Shown here piece after piece: positions 7,596 through 17,651 of a stretch of 64,000 bases of DNA. The notes beneath the pieces are model-generated. The model ran no database searches. It was not told where the DNA came from and worked only from the letters and a program-made list of their open reading frames with translations. Numbering within the stretch: position 1 is the stretch's first letter; each line of letters begins with the position of its first letter. Made by a program: the position numbers and the translations under genes. Source of the stretch: Dechloromonas aromatica (nom. nud.) (GTDB lineage Bacteria; Pseudomonadota; Gammaproteobacteria; Burkholderiales; Rhodocyclaceae); contig JAFIHA010000027.1 in the NCBI GenBank assembly GCA_017848965.1, forward strand, positions 162,493-226,492. Reading direction: 5' to 3'.

Positions 7596-10500
7596 TCAGG
7601 CTTTCCCCTGCAAATCATTGACCACCGACTCCAGGATTTCCGGTGCAATATCCTGCGCATGCTGCGCCGCCATGCCGGCCGCCGTGCTGGCAAGATCGTT
7701 GACCTCGCCACCACCGCCGAGACGCTCGACGATGCGCTCGGTGACGCGATCGACGGTCGGCCCCTCGTTCAGCATCATCGCCGGCACCTGGACGCCGAAG
7801 CGCTTTTCCAGACCGAGGGCGAGTTCGACGCCCATCAGCGAATCGAGGCCGAGGTCGTGCAGCGAACGGCCGGCGTCGATCCGCTCGGGGTTGATCGCCA
7901 GCGTCTGCGCGACTTCCTGGGTGACCAGCGAACGCACCAGTTGCCTGACCTCATCCGGCGACTTGCCTTCGATCAGGCTGCGGAAGTCCTCGAGGTTCTC
8001 CGGACCGCTCGCCGCTTCGTCACCGTTGCGCCAGAGCGCGGCGAAACGCGGGCTGTGACTGGACGGCAGCAGGCGCGCCAGCGTCGGCCAGTGGAAATCG
8101 GCCAGCGCCAGATTGGGGCTGCCGGCGGCGAGCACTTCGCCGAGCATGGCGAGCGCCGTTTCCACCGCCAGCGGCGCCGCACCGAGACGGCTGGCGAGGC
8201 TGTCCTTGACCGCCTGGTTGCGGGTCAGGTAACCGGCATCGCCGATCGGCCCCCAGCCGACGCAGGTCGCCGGCAGGCCGCTGCGGCGACGCTGCACGGC
8301 CAGCGCCTCGAGCCAGGTGTTGGCGGCGACGTAGGAAGCCTGCCCCGGGTTGCCGATGCTGGTGGTGATAGAGGAGTAGAGGACGAAATGCTCGAGCGGG
8401 CAGTCGCGCGTCAGTTCGTGCAGATGCCAGGCGCCCTTGATCTTCGGTTCGAGGACGCGGGCGACACGCTGGGCGTCGAGGTTGCCGAGCAGTGCATCGT
8501 CGATCACCATCGCCGCGTGGAAGATCCCCTTCAGCGGCGGCAGGTCGGCCAGACCGGCCAGCATTTGCGCTACCGCGGCACGGTCGGCGACGTCGCAGGC
8601 GACGATGCGGACACCGGCACCAAGCGCTTCCAGTTCCTGGCGAACGACTTCGGCCCCCGGCGTCTCGGCGCCGCGCCGGCTGACCAGGACGAGCTGGCCT
8701 GCGCCATGGCTGGCCAGCCAGCGGGCGGTTTCAAGACCGAAACCGCCGACGCCGCCGGTCAGCAGGTAGCTGCCGGCAGGATCGAACTGCGCCACATGGC
8801 GCTGCGCAAACTGCGGCTGGGCATCGACCCGGGCGTCCTCGAAGGAGACGACGACCTTGCCGATCTGCCGTGCCTGCTGCATGTAGCGGAAGGCATCGAC
8901 CACCTGTTCCGCCGGGAAGACGCGTGCCGGCAGCGGCGTCAGTACGCCCTCGCCGAACAGCGCCATGACTTCGCCGAACAGGCGGGCGGCGAGCGCCGGG
9001 CGAGCGATCAGCAACTGGTCGGCGTCGATGCCGAAATAGCTGATGTTGTCCTTGAACGGGCGCAGGCCGATCGGCGTGTTCTCGAAGAAATCGCGCTTGC
9101 CGAGTTCGAGGAAGCGCCCGAAGGGACGCAGGATCTGCAGGTTGCGGCGGATCGCTTCGCCGGCCAGCGAGTTGAGGACGACATCGACGCCCTCGCCGCC
9201 GGTCAGCGCCAGGATGTCCTCGGCGAAAGCCAGGCTGCGTGAATCGAGCACATGGTCGGCGCCGAGCAGTTCGACGAAGAGGCGCTTCTCGTCGCTGCCA
9301 GCGGTGGCGAAGACCTCCGCGCCGAGATGGCGGGCCAGTTGCACGGCAGCGATGCCGACGCCACCGGCGGCGCCATGGATCAGCACACGTTCGCCGGGTT
9401 GCAGGCGGGCCAGCTCCTTGAGCGCGTAATAGACGGTGAAGAAGACGGTCGGTACCGTCGCCGCGGCGGCGAAGGACCAGCCGTCGGGAATCGGCATCAG
9501 CGCATCCTCGCGGGAGATGACATGGCTGGCGAAGCAGGCCGAACCGAAGCCCATCACGGGATCGCCGGGCCTGAAGCCGGTGACTTCGCTGCCGACCCGG
9601 CTGACCACGCCGGCAAACTCCAGGCCCAGACTGGCGCCGGCGAAGCCGTGCTCGACCGCCTCGTCGGGCAGGAGGCCCATGACGTACATGATGTCGCGGA
9701 AATTGAGGCCGGTCGCCCGCGGGCGGACCTCGATCTCCTTGGCGCCGAGCGTCGCGGCCGGCGTCTGCAGCCAGAGCAGGTTGCGCAACTGGCCGGGAAC
9801 GCGGAAATCGAGGCGGTAGCGGGATTCGCTTTCGGCAGCGGCCGGCGGCGCGGCGACCTGTGTCGCGCGCATGCGCAGCACCTGGCGCCCCGACGAACGC
9901 AGGATGATCTCGCTTTCGCCATCGGGCTGCGTCAGTTCGGCGCCCAGCGCGGCGACATCGCCAGTCAGCGGGCAATCGATCAGTTGCAGCTTGAGTCCGG
10001 GCATCTCGTTCATGACCACCCGCGCCAGTCCCCAGACGGCGGCCAGCGCCGCTTGTACCGGCAATTCGTCGGCCAGCCCGTCGACCGGCGCCCCACCGCC
10101 GAGCAACAGGTGCAGTTGCGGCGCCGGGCTACGCGCGGCAAGCTGATGGACCAGTTCGAAGAAGGCCAGCGTCGGTCCCGTATCGTCGGCTGCAACAGCG
10201 GCCGGCAGCCAGACAATGTGCGCCGGGCTGGCGGTGGCCGGCAGTTCGCTGGCAATTTCCACGTTCTTGCCGCTGGCGGCCAGTGCGGCCTGCAACGCGA
10301 CAACGCCGGTGGCAGCCGGATCGGCAGCGAGCAGCAGCCAGTGTTCGGCGACGGCTGGCGGCGATTCCGGCGCTGGCTCGCCTGCGCGCGCGCCGCCTTC
10401 GGCCAGCAACAGGTAGCTGCCGGCAGCGAGGTCGGCGGCGGCCGGTTCGTACCAGAGCCGGCAGGTGGCAAAACCGCTGCCTTCGAGCAGTGTCTGCCAG

Positions 10501-13500
10501 GCGCCGGCCCCGGGCAGCTGGCGGCCCGCAGCGAGCAGGCCGGCGGCCGGATCGGCCGCCCGTTCGCTGATGGCAAGCAGGCCGCCCTCGGCCAGCACGC
10601 CCTGCAGCATGTCCAGCAGCGCGCGCGGGTTGGCGCTGGCCGACAAGGCATGGCGCAACAGGATGAGGTCGAAATCACCGCCCTGTAAGGCCGCGGCGTC
10701 GAGACGCGCGGCCTCGGCATCGAGCGCGGCGACCTGCACCCAGTCGCGCTCCAGGTAATCGCGGCTCAGGCGGTCGCGGATTTCCGGGTCGGCCTGGGCG
10801 ATCCAGTATTCGATGCCGGTGGCGTCGATGGCACCGGCGATCTGGCGCGGAATCGTCGTCGCGCCGGCGGCGATTTCCAGAACGCGCAGGCGGCGCGCCG
10901 GGTCGCGTCGGCGCATCGCCTCGACGACCAGGGTTTCGCAGGCGACGCGGCTGGCCAGGTAACTCAGCGAATCGTCGTGCAGGGTTTCCCATTGCGGGCT
11001 GCGCGCGAGCGCGGCAGCAAGCGCACCGGCATCGCCACGCCCGGCCAGGACATCGGCCAGCCGGCTGCCGGCGACGGCAAGCAGGATCAGCTCGGCCAGG
11101 CTGTCCGGGTACTCGGCAAGCAGAGTGCGCCAGATTTCGGCTGGTGCCGGCAAGGCATCGGCATCGAGTTCGGGAACGCCGTCATCGATCTGCAGCAGTT
11201 CCTGACTTTCCAGCAGAGTCCGTGTCCAGGCGAACAGGGCCCGCTGCGCATCGCTGGCAAAGCCCTCGCCGGCAAGGAAGCGCCCGGCATCCTCCGGGGC
11301 CTCGCGCAGCAGCCCGGCCATCGCCTGCAGCGCGTAGGCGGTGACCAGCGCGTCGAGCAGCGGCAGGGCTTCGCCGATAGCCGACTGGCGCTGCAGGCGC
11401 GGCTCCTGGGCAAGCAGCGCCCGGTCGAGGATGGCCGCCCAGTCGGCGCCGCCAGGGAAAGCTGCCTGGCGGGTTGCCGACGGATGCGCCGCCAGAGTCG
11501 GCACGATTTCCCAGGCCGCCGGTGCCGTCCGCCCTTCCCGGCGCAGTGCCGCCGAACGGAAGCGGCAGCCGGCAAGGCGGGCGACGCACTGGCCGGCGGC
11601 GTCGAACAGTTCGAAATCGACAAGCACCGAACGCAGGCTGCGCTTGCGCAAGTAAGTACGGAATGCGACGACCGGTCCAGCGCCGAGGCGCAGTTGCAGG
11701 CGACCAATCTTGACCGGTAGCGAGGGAACACCGTTGCCGGACTCAATTTCCGAACGTTGAAAATCGAGCAGCGACTGGAAGCAGACATCAAGCCGAGCGG
11801 GGGGCAGCAGCCAGGCGTCGGTTTCGCCGCTGGCGACGAACTCGCCGCTCAACCGGGTATCGTCGTGGCAGGCACGAGCCAGGCCACGGAAATCGCCGCC
11901 ATAGTCGAGGCCGAGTTCACTGGCCAGCCGGTAGTGGGTGTCGTGATCGATTTCGGCAACCGGGTCGATGGCGAGCAGCGGACGCGTCGTCAGCGCCACG
12001 CTCATCGTACCGAGCAGGCGGCCGGCGGCGTGCAGCGACCATTCGTCCTCGCTCAGCCGTTGCCGGCTGCGGATCTGGAAACTGCCGTCGCGCTGGTTGA
12101 GGTCGAAGCGGATGCAGCGTCCATGGGCTTCGTCGAAGACCACCGGCGAAATGATGTCGAGCTGTTCGACCTCGATGCTGTCGCCGCCGTAGAACTGCTG
12201 CGACGCGGCCAGCGCCATCTCGACGTAGGCGGCGCCGGGCAGGACGACGGCACCGCCGACGCGGTGGTCGGCCAGCCAGCGGTCCACGCGCGGATCGAGC
12301 AGGTTCTCCCAGGCCGCCGGGGCGTCCTTGAGCACCCAGCCGAGCAGCGGATGAACGCGGTCGCGCTCGATCAGTCGGTAGCCCTCGGTCGAACTCTCCA
12401 GCCAGAAACGTTCGCGCTGCCAGGGATAGAGGGGCAGATCGACAAAACGCCCGGCCACCGGGAAAACGGCCTCCAGGCGGCGGACACCGCCGAGCACTTG
12501 CAAGCGCAGGACAAGTTCCTCAACTCGGTCCACGCCATCGTCGTTCTTGCGTAGCGAAGGCAGCAGGCGGCCCTGAACCTTGGCCGCCGCCAGGCATTCC
12601 TTGAGGTAGCGCTGGAGGATGGCGTTGGGGGAAATCTCGACGAAGACGTTGGCGCCGGCAGCGGCCATGGCCGTGATGGCGTCGGCAAAGCGCACCGGCT
12701 GCCGGATGTTGTCCCACCAATAAACGGCATCGAGCGGTTTGACGCAGGCCTGCCCGGTCACCGTCGAGAAGAACTGCGTTCCCGAAACCAGCGGCTGCGG
12801 CGCGAAACCTGCCAGCGAGGCAAACAGCATCTCGCGCGTCGGCTCCATTGCCGCGCTGTGGAAGGCGTAATCGAGGTCGAGCAGTCGGAAGGCGGCGCCG
12901 CGCGCGCGCAACAACGGCGACAATTGTTCGAGCGCGGCGAGCGGGCCGGATACGGTAAGGTTCTGCGGACTGTTGATGCCGGCAACTTCGATGCTGTCCA
13001 GGCCGTGCTCGGCGAGCAAGGCACGCAGGCTTTCCTCGCCGATGGCGACGGCGGCCATCCGGCCGGCGCCGCGGGTCAGCGCCTGGGCGGCGCTGCGGGC
13101 GCAGATGACGCGCACCGCTTCGTCGCGGCTCAAGGCGCCGGCCGCCCAGGCGGCGGCGATTTCGCCGACGCTGTGGCCGGCAGTGCAATCGGCGACGATG
13201 CCCTGCTCGCGCAACAACACGGTCAAGGCGTACTGCAGTGCGAACAGCGTCGGCTGCGCGACCCCGGTGTCGTCGAGACGAGCCGATTCGGCACCGGCCT
13301 GCAATTCGCCGAGCAAGGAAATTCCCGACTGCGCCTGCACCGGCGCTTCCAGTTCCTCGATCAGTTGCCGGAAGCGCGGGCTTTCGGCAAGCAGCATCTG
13401 CCCCATGCCGACCCACTGCGAACCGTTACCGGCATAGATGAAGGCCAACTTGCCGGCCACCGCTGGCGCTTCGTCGACCACGACACCGGCGGCTTCGCCG

Positions 13501-15041
13501 CTTCCAGCGTAGCGCTGGAGAAGCTGTACGGCCGCTTGCCGGTCGTCAATATGTACGGCCAGACGGTGTTCGAGCCAGTCGCGGCGGTGCGCGGCGCACC
13601 AGGCGAGATCGTAGCTATCGACCGGCTCGGCGAGGCGCGCCGCGTAAGCAGCGGCCAGCGCACGCAGGGCGGGCACGCTGCGCGCGGAAAGGACGAGCGG
13701 CAAACCCGTTCCTGCTGGTGCGTTGGTGGCAGCGGCGTTTGGCCGGAACTCTTCGAGCAGCACGTGGGCATTGGCACCGCCGAAACCGAAGGAATTGACG
13801 CCGACCATGAGCGGCTTGCGGGCAGCGCGTTCGGCGAGCGAATACGGTGCATCGACTGCGTGCAGGTGCCAGCCAGCGAAGTCGATCTTCGGATTGGGCG
13901 TTTCCAGGTGCAGCGACGGCGGCACTTCCCGGTGCTTGAGCACGAGCAGCGCCTTGACCAGCCCTGCCATGCCGGAAGCCGGCTCGAGGTGGCCGACGTT
14001 GGTCTTCACCGAACCGATCGGCAACGGATCGGCGGCGGCCCGCGCCTGGCCGTAGACGGCGCCGATGGCGGCGGTCTCGATCGGATCGCCGATCGCGGTG
14101 CCGGTACCGTGGGCTTCCAGATAATCGACGGCAGCAGGGTCGAGGTCGTGACGGGCCAGCACCTGGCGCATCAGTTCGACCTGGCCGTCGATGCTGGGAA
14201 TGGTCAACCCGGTCTTGCGACTGCCGTCGGCATTGACGCCGGAGCCACGGATCACGGCGTGAATCCGGTCGCCGTCGGCGATTGCCTGGGACAGCGGCTT
14301 GAGCAGCAGGAGTGCCCCGCCCTCGCCGCGGACATAGCCATCGCCGCTGGCGTCGAAGGTCTTGCAGCGGCCACCGGCGGAGAGCATCGAGGCCTTGGTG
14401 AAGCCGATGAAGGGATGCGGATGCAGCAGGATGCTGACGCCGCCGGCCAGAGCCAGCGACGCCTCGCCGGTACGCAAGGCGGTGCAGGCGTGATGCAGCG
14501 CGACCAGCGACGAGGAGCAGGCGGTATCGACCGCCAGCGACGGCCCATGCAGGTCGAAGACGTAGGAAAGCCGGTTGGCGGCGATACTGAGCGTGTTGCC
14601 GGTCATCGAATGGGCGCCGAGGACGGCGACATCGTCCATCGAACGGCTGGCGTAATCATTGCTGGAAATCCCGACATAGACCGCGCAATCGCTGCCGGCC
14701 AGCTGACTGGCCGGGGTACCCGCGTTCTCCATCGCTTCCCAGGCCAGTTCGAGCAACAGGCGTTGCTGCGGGTCGAGGCTATTTGCCTCGCGCGGTGAGA
14801 TGCCGAAAAAGGCGGCATCGAATTCATCGATCCGGGAAAGCACACCAGCGGCAAAAGTGATGCTGCGCCCCGGCTCGCTGCGCTGCGGATGCTGCAGCCG
14901 TTCGGTTGCCCAGCGGGATGCGGGAACCTCGGTAACCAGGTCACGGCGGCCGGCAAGCGCCTGCCAGAACTCCGTTTCGTTGGACATATCCCCTGGGAAA
15001 CGGAAGGCGACCCCGACGATCGCAATGTTGTCGTTGTTCAT
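7596..15041 (-). CDS. highly reducing iterative type I polyketide synthase, no thioesterase
   Basis: A single 2481-residue protein. Order: ketosynthase (about 5-430; Cys175 in DTACSSS, His311 in EAHGTGT, His351 in NVGHLEPASG), acyltransferase (about 530-840; Ser624 in GHSVGE, YAFH at 725-728), dehydratase (from about 897; His926 in the HxxxGxxxxP motif and a later LDVCF Asp), a methyltransferase-like region with a degraded SAM motif (VLEIAAGATT, about 1400), a structural half-ketoreductase, enoylreductase (IHGAAGGVGIAAVQLA), ketoreductase (TGGVGGFG; Ser-Tyr-Asn in YSSI..SYVAAN), and one acyl carrier domain (GLDSLMG, Ser2401). One module with a full reducing set implies iterative use and a saturated chain. 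There is no release domain; the downstream oxoamine synthase genes probably perform release. No phosphopantetheinyl transferase gene is nearby. Confidence 0.95.
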   Translation of the reverse strand: MNNDNIAIVGVAFRFPGDMSNETEFWQALAGRRDLVTEVPASRWATERLQHPQRSEPGRSITFAAGVLSRIDEFDAAFFGISPREANSLDPQQRLLLELAWEAMENAGTPASQLAGSDCAVYVGISSNDYASRSMDDVAVLGAHSMTGNTLSIAANRLSYVFDLHGPSLAVDTACSSSLVALHHACTALRTGEASLALAGGVSILLHPHPFIGFTKASMLSAGGRCKTFDASGDGYVRGEGGALLLLKPLSQAIADGDRIHAVIRGSGVNADGSRKTGLTIPSIDGQVELMRQVLARHDLDPAAVDYLEAHGTGTAIGDPIETAAIGAVYGQARAAADPLPIGSVKTNVGHLEPASGMAGLVKALLVLKHREVPPSLHLETPNPKIDFAGWHLHAVDAPYSLAERAARKPLMVGVNSFGFGGANAHVLLEEFRPNAAATNAPAGTGLPLVLSARSVPALRALAAAYAARLAEPVDSYDLAWCAAHRRDWLEHRLAVHIDDRQAAVQLLQRYAGSGEAAGVVVDEAPAVAGKLAFIYAGNGSQWVGMGQMLLAESPRFRQLIEELEAPVQAQSGISLLGELQAGAESARLDDTGVAQPTLFALQYALTVLLREQGIVADCTAGHSVGEIAAAWAAGALSRDEAVRVICARSAAQALTRGAGRMAAVAIGEESLRALLAEHGLDSIEVAGINSPQNLTVSGPLAALEQLSPLLRARGAAFRLLDLDYAFHSAAMEPTREMLFASLAGFAPQPLVSGTQFFSTVTGQACVKPLDAVYWWDNIRQPVRFADAITAMAAAGANVFVEISPNAILQRYLKECLAAAKVQGRLLPSLRKNDDGVDRVEELVLRLQVLGGVRRLEAVFPVAGRFVDLPLYPWQRERFWLESSTEGYRLIERDRVHPLLGWVLKDAPAAWENLLDPRVDRWLADHRVGGAVVLPGAAYVEMALAASQQFYGGDSIEVEQLDIISPVVFDEAHGRCIRFDLNQRDGSFQIRSRQRLSEDEWSLHAAGRLLGTMSVALTTRPLLAIDPVAEIDHDTHYRLASELGLDYGGDFRGLARACHDDTRLSGEFVASGETDAWLLPPARLDVCFQSLLDFQRSEIESGNGVPSLPVKIGRLQLRLGAGPVVAFRTYLRKRSLRSVLVDFELFDAAGQCVARLAGCRFRSAALRREGRTAPAAWEIVPTLAAHPSATRQAAFPGGADWAAILDRALLAQEPRLQRQSAIGEALPLLDALVTAYALQAMAGLLREAPEDAGRFLAGEGFASDAQRALFAWTRTLLESQELLQIDDGVPELDADALPAPAEIWRTLLAEYPDSLAELILLAVAGSRLADVLAGRGDAGALAAALARSPQWETLHDDSLSYLASRVACETLVVEAMRRRDPARRLRVLEIAAGATTIPRQIAGAIDATGIEYWIAQADPEIRDRLSRDYLERDWVQVAALDAEAARLDAAALQGGDFDLILLRHALSASANPRALLDMLQGVLAEGGLLAISERAADPAAGLLAAGRQLPGAGAWQTLLEGSGFATCRLWYEPAAADLAAGSYLLLAEGGARAGEPAPESPPAVAEHWLLLAADPAATGVVALQAALAASGKNVEIASELPATASPAHIVWLPAAVAADDTGPTLAFFELVHQLAARSPAPQLHLLLGGGAPVDGLADELPVQAALAAVWGLARVVMNEMPGLKLQLIDCPLTGDVAALGAELTQPDGESEIILRSSGRQVLRMRATQVAAPPAAAESESRYRLDFRVPGQLRNLLWLQTPAATLGAKEIEVRPRATGLNFRDIMYVMGLLPDEAVEHGFAGASLGLEFAGVVSRVGSEVTGFRPGDPVMGFGSACFASHVISREDALMPIPDGWSFAAAATVPTVFFTVYYALKELARLQPGERVLIHGAAGGVGIAAVQLARHLGAEVFATAGSDEKRLFVELLGADHVLDSRSLAFAEDILALTGGEGVDVVLNSLAGEAIRRNLQILRPFGRFLELGKRDFFENTPIGLRPFKDNISYFGIDADQLLIARPALAARLFGEVMALFGEGVLTPLPARVFPAEQVVDAFRYMQQARQIGKVVVSFEDARVDAQPQFAQRHVAQFDPAGSYLLTGGVGGFGLETARWLASHGAGQLVLVSRRGAETPGAEVVRQELEALGAGVRIVACDVADRAAVAQMLAGLADLPPLKGIFHAAMVIDDALLGNLDAQRVARVLEPKIKGAWHLHELTRDCPLEHFVLYSSITTSIGNPGQASYVAANTWLEALAVQRRRSGLPATCVGWGPIGDAGYLTRNQAVKDSLASRLGAAPLAVETALAMLGEVLAAGSPNLALADFHWPTLARLLPSSHSPRFAALWRNGDEAASGPENLEDFRSLIEGKSPDEVRQLVRSLVTQEVAQTLAINPERIDAGRSLHDLGLDSLMGVELALGLEKRFGVQVPAMMLNEGPTVDRVTERIVERLGGGGEVNDLASTAAGMAAQHAQDIAPEILESVVNDLQGKA

Positions 15042-15156
15042 GTGCTTTTTCTCTTATATCGCGAGCGAGCGCCAAAACCCGCCTCCTCGACGAGGCAAGC
15101 TTTGAGCTTTGCGGTAATAGTACCCGCTCAAGCGCCCCGCTTCCAACGAAACGCCT

Positions 15157-15927
15157 TCAAGTCAGACGCCGCCGCACCATTTCAAACAGGCAGACGGCCG
15201 CTGCCGCGCCGACATTGAGCGATTCGACGGCGCCCGGCATCGGAATCCGGATGCGCAGCCCGGCGCGCTCGATCAGCGCCGGGCTGACGCCTCGTCCTTC
15301 GGCACCGAACACCCAGGCGAGCGGCCCGGCCCATTGCGCGGCGTAGAGCGAAGTGGCCCGCTCGAGCGTGGTCGCCAGCGTCGTTCCCCGGTAGACGTCC
15401 ATGAAATCGGCGAGGTCCCGGTCTTCATGGATGCTCAGGACAAAATGCGCGCCCTGCCCGGCACGCAGGACTTTCGGCGACCAGGCGGCGGCACAGCCGG
15501 CGGACAGCAGCACCTGGCCGACGCCGGCGGCAGCGGCGCTGCGCAGCAGGCTGCCGAGGTTGCCGGGGTCCTGGACGCCATCGAGGAGGACGGCATCAGC
15601 GTCGGGATCGGGAGCCACCGCTGGCTGCGGCGTGTCGACGACGGCGAGCAGGCCGCTCGGCGTATCGACGATACCCAGTTCGCGCATCAAGGCGTCGCCG
15701 ATCACCGTGCAGTCTCGGCCAGCGAGCCAGTCGGCGATCTCGCCGCCGCTCAGCGCCGATTCGGCGACCACCAGATCGCTCAACGGGCCGCGCTGCGCTT
15801 CCCAGGCCTGCGCCAGATGCAGGCCGTCGAGCAGCGTCCGTCCCCTCTTCTTGCGCTCGCGACCGGATTCGGCCAGCCGCTTGAGCTGCTTGTAGTAGGC
15901 GTTGTCGCGTGACTGGATCAGCTTCAC
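15157..15927 (-). CDS. TrmH/SpoU-family RNA 2'-O-methyltransferase
   Basis: The 256-residue product has an N-terminal substrate-binding domain and the SPOUT knot motifs: [13 protein letters not shown] (motif 1), [10 protein letters not shown] (motif 2) and [18 protein letters not shown] (motif 3). It likely methylates a ribose 2'-OH in rRNA or tRNA with SAM; the target cannot be told from sequence. It overlaps the rnhB stop by four bases (ATGA), so it is the last gene of the lpx-rnhB run. The polyketide cluster begins 115 bases downstream. Confidence 0.9.
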   Translation of the reverse strand: MKLIQSRDNAYYKQLKRLAESGRERKKRGRTLLDGLHLAQAWEAQRGPLSDLVVAESALSGGEIADWLAGRDCTVIGDALMRELGIVDTPSGLLAVVDTPQPAVAPDPDADAVLLDGVQDPGNLGSLLRSAAAAGVGQVLLSAGCAAAWSPKVLRAGQGAHFVLSIHEDRDLADFMDVYRGTTLATTLERATSLYAAQWAGPLAWVFGAEGRGVSPALIERAGLRIRIPMPGAVESLNVGAAAAVCLFEMVRRRLT

Positions 15928-16514
15928 AGCAGCGACAACTGACGGGCGACCGGGGCGAAGCTCCGGCGATGCACCGGCGACGCGCCATGCGCTTCGAGGG
16001 CGGCGAAATGCGCCGGCGTCGGATAGCCCATGTGGCGGTCGAAACCATAGTGCGGGTACTGCTCGTGCAGGACGAGCATGCCGGCGTCGCGGACAGTCTT
16101 GGCGAGGATGGAGGCGGCGGCGATCGAAGCGATCTTGCCGTCGCCCTTGACCACGGCCTCGGCAGGCATCGGCAGGCGCGGACAGCGGTTGCCGTCGATC
16201 AGCGCCCGTTCCGGCGCCACGGCGAGCCCGGCGACGGCGCGTTGCATGGCGAGCAGGCTGGCGTGCAGGATGTTGAGGCGGTCGATTTCCTCGACGCTGG
16301 CTTCGGCCACCGCCCAGGCCAGCGCCTTCTCGCGGATTTCGACGGCCAGCGCCGCGCGCCGCCGTTCGGAGAGCTTCTTCGAATCGTTGAGACCAAGGAT
16401 CGGCCTGGCCGGGTCGAGGATCACCGCGGCCGCGACGACCGGCCCGGCGAGCGGTCCGCGCCCGGCTTCATCGACGCCGCAGACGAGACCTTCGGGAACG
16501 ATCAGTTCAGGCAT
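15924..16514 (-). CDS. rnhB: ribonuclease HII
   Basis: RNase HII cuts RNA in RNA-DNA hybrids and initiates removal of single ribonucleotides from DNA. The 196-residue product begins MPELIVPEG and carries the first catalytic acids in [14 protein letters not shown], with [12 protein letters not shown] and the later SILAKTVRD. The ATG at 16514 lies inside the last codons of lpxB (13-base overlap) and gives the usual family length; a longer open frame upstream has no family similarity. The lpxB-rnhB-spoU order is common in proteobacteria. Confidence 0.96.
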   Translation of the reverse strand: MPELIVPEGLVCGVDEAGRGPLAGPVVAAAVILDPARPILGLNDSKKLSERRRAALAVEIREKALAWAVAEASVEEIDRLNILHASLLAMQRAVAGLAVAPERALIDGNRCPRLPMPAEAVVKGDGKIASIAAASILAKTVRDAGMLVLHEQYPHYGFDRHMGYPTPAHFAALEAHGASPVHRRSFAPVARQLSLL

Positions 16515-17650
16515 TCGATCACCGCCTGCGCCGCCTTCTCGGCGGTGTTCTGGCGCAACTGCAGGTGGAGGTCGGTGAACGCCGCTTCGATCGCCGTTGC
16601 TGCCTCTTCGTCTTCGTAAAGCTTGTTCAGCGCTTCGGCGAGGTTGTCCGGAGTCGCCTCGTCCTGCAGAATTTCCGGCACCACGAAACGGCCGCAAAGG
16701 ACGTTGGGCAGGCCGACGTAAGGCAGGTAGGCCATGCGCTTCATCAGCCAGTAGGAGAATTTGGCGATCTTGTAGGTGATCACCATCGGCCGCTTGATCA
16801 GCGCCGCTTCCAGGGTCGCCGTACCGCTGGCGACGAGGGCGACATCGGCGGCGCCGACGGCGTCCTGGGCGTGGCCGAAGAGCAGGCGGAAGGGAATGTC
16901 CGCCGCCTGGCAGCGATGGATGGCGGCTTCGAACTGCAGCCGGGTCTCGCGGGTGGCCAGCGGCACGACGAAGACGGCGTCGGGCTGGTAGCGCTCGCGG
17001 ATCAGACGCGCCGTCTGCACGAAGGTGTCGGCCATGGCGCCCAGCTCGCCCTGACGGCTGCCGGGCAGCAGCGCGAAGATCGGCAGGGCACGCGGCAGGG
17101 CCAGTTTTTCGCGGACCGCCTGGCGGCTGGTTTCCAGAGGAATGCTGTCGGCCAGCGGGTGGCCGACGGAACTGACAGGGATCCCCGCCTGGTGATAGAG
17201 CGGCGGCTCCATCGGAAACAGCGCGAGCACCCGGCAGACGGCCCGAGCGATCTTCTTGATCCGCTTGCCCCGCCAGGCCCAGATCGAGGGACTGACGTAA
17301 TGGATGGTGGGAATCCCGGCCGACTTGAGGCCCGCTTCGAGGTCGAGGTTGAAATCGGGCGCGTCGATGCCGATGAAGATGTCCGGCCGCTGCTCAAGCA
17401 GGCGCTTCTTCAGTTTGCGGCGGATGCCGGCGATTTCCCGGTAGTGTTTGAGCGCATCCCAGTAGCCCATGACCGATAGCTTGCCCATCGGCCACCAGCA
17501 GTCCATCCCCTGCCCCTGCATGCGCGGACCGCCGATGCCGTAGAAGACGGCATCGGGCAGGCGGCTTTTCAACGCGGCGATCAGGTGGGCGCCCAGAAGG
17601 TCGCCGGAAGCCTCGCCGGCCACCAGGGCGATACGAACCACGGCCGTCAT
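16502..17650 (-). CDS. lpxB: lipid-A-disaccharide synthase
   Basis: LpxB joins UDP-diacylglucosamine and lipid X to form the tetraacyl disaccharide-1-phosphate of lipid A at the inner membrane. The 382-residue product has [15 protein letters not shown] at the N-terminus, [12 protein letters not shown], the LLPGSRQGE motif and GTATLEAAL, all diagnostic of the GT19 family. ATG 17650 starts one base after the lpxA stop. It sits in the standard lpxD-fabZ-lpxA-lpxB operon. Confidence 0.97.
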   Translation of the reverse strand: MTAVVRIALVAGEASGDLLGAHLIAALKSRLPDAVFYGIGGPRMQGQGMDCWWPMGKLSVMGYWDALKHYREIAGIRRKLKKRLLEQRPDIFIGIDAPDFNLDLEAGLKSAGIPTIHYVSPSIWAWRGKRIKKIARAVCRVLALFPMEPPLYHQAGIPVSSVGHPLADSIPLETSRQAVREKLALPRALPIFALLPGSRQGELGAMADTFVQTARLIRERYQPDAVFVVPLATRETRLQFEAAIHRCQAADIPFRLLFGHAQDAVGAADVALVASGTATLEAALIKRPMVITYKIAKFSYWLMKRMAYLPYVGLPNVLCGRFVVPEILQDEATPDNLAEALNKLYEDEEAATAIEAAFTDLHLQLRQNTAEKAAQAVIECLN

Positions 17651-17651
17651 G

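Noticed and set aside
6792-9242. An 816-codon plus-strand frame opposite the oxoamine synthase and PKS genes
   Set aside because: Antisense to PLP and PKS motifs; no recognisable domain of its own.
15042-15156. A GATATAAG box and a short GCCTC/GAGGC stem upstream of the PKS
   Set aside because: No -35 at proper distance and the stem is too weak; neither could be supported as a promoter or terminator.
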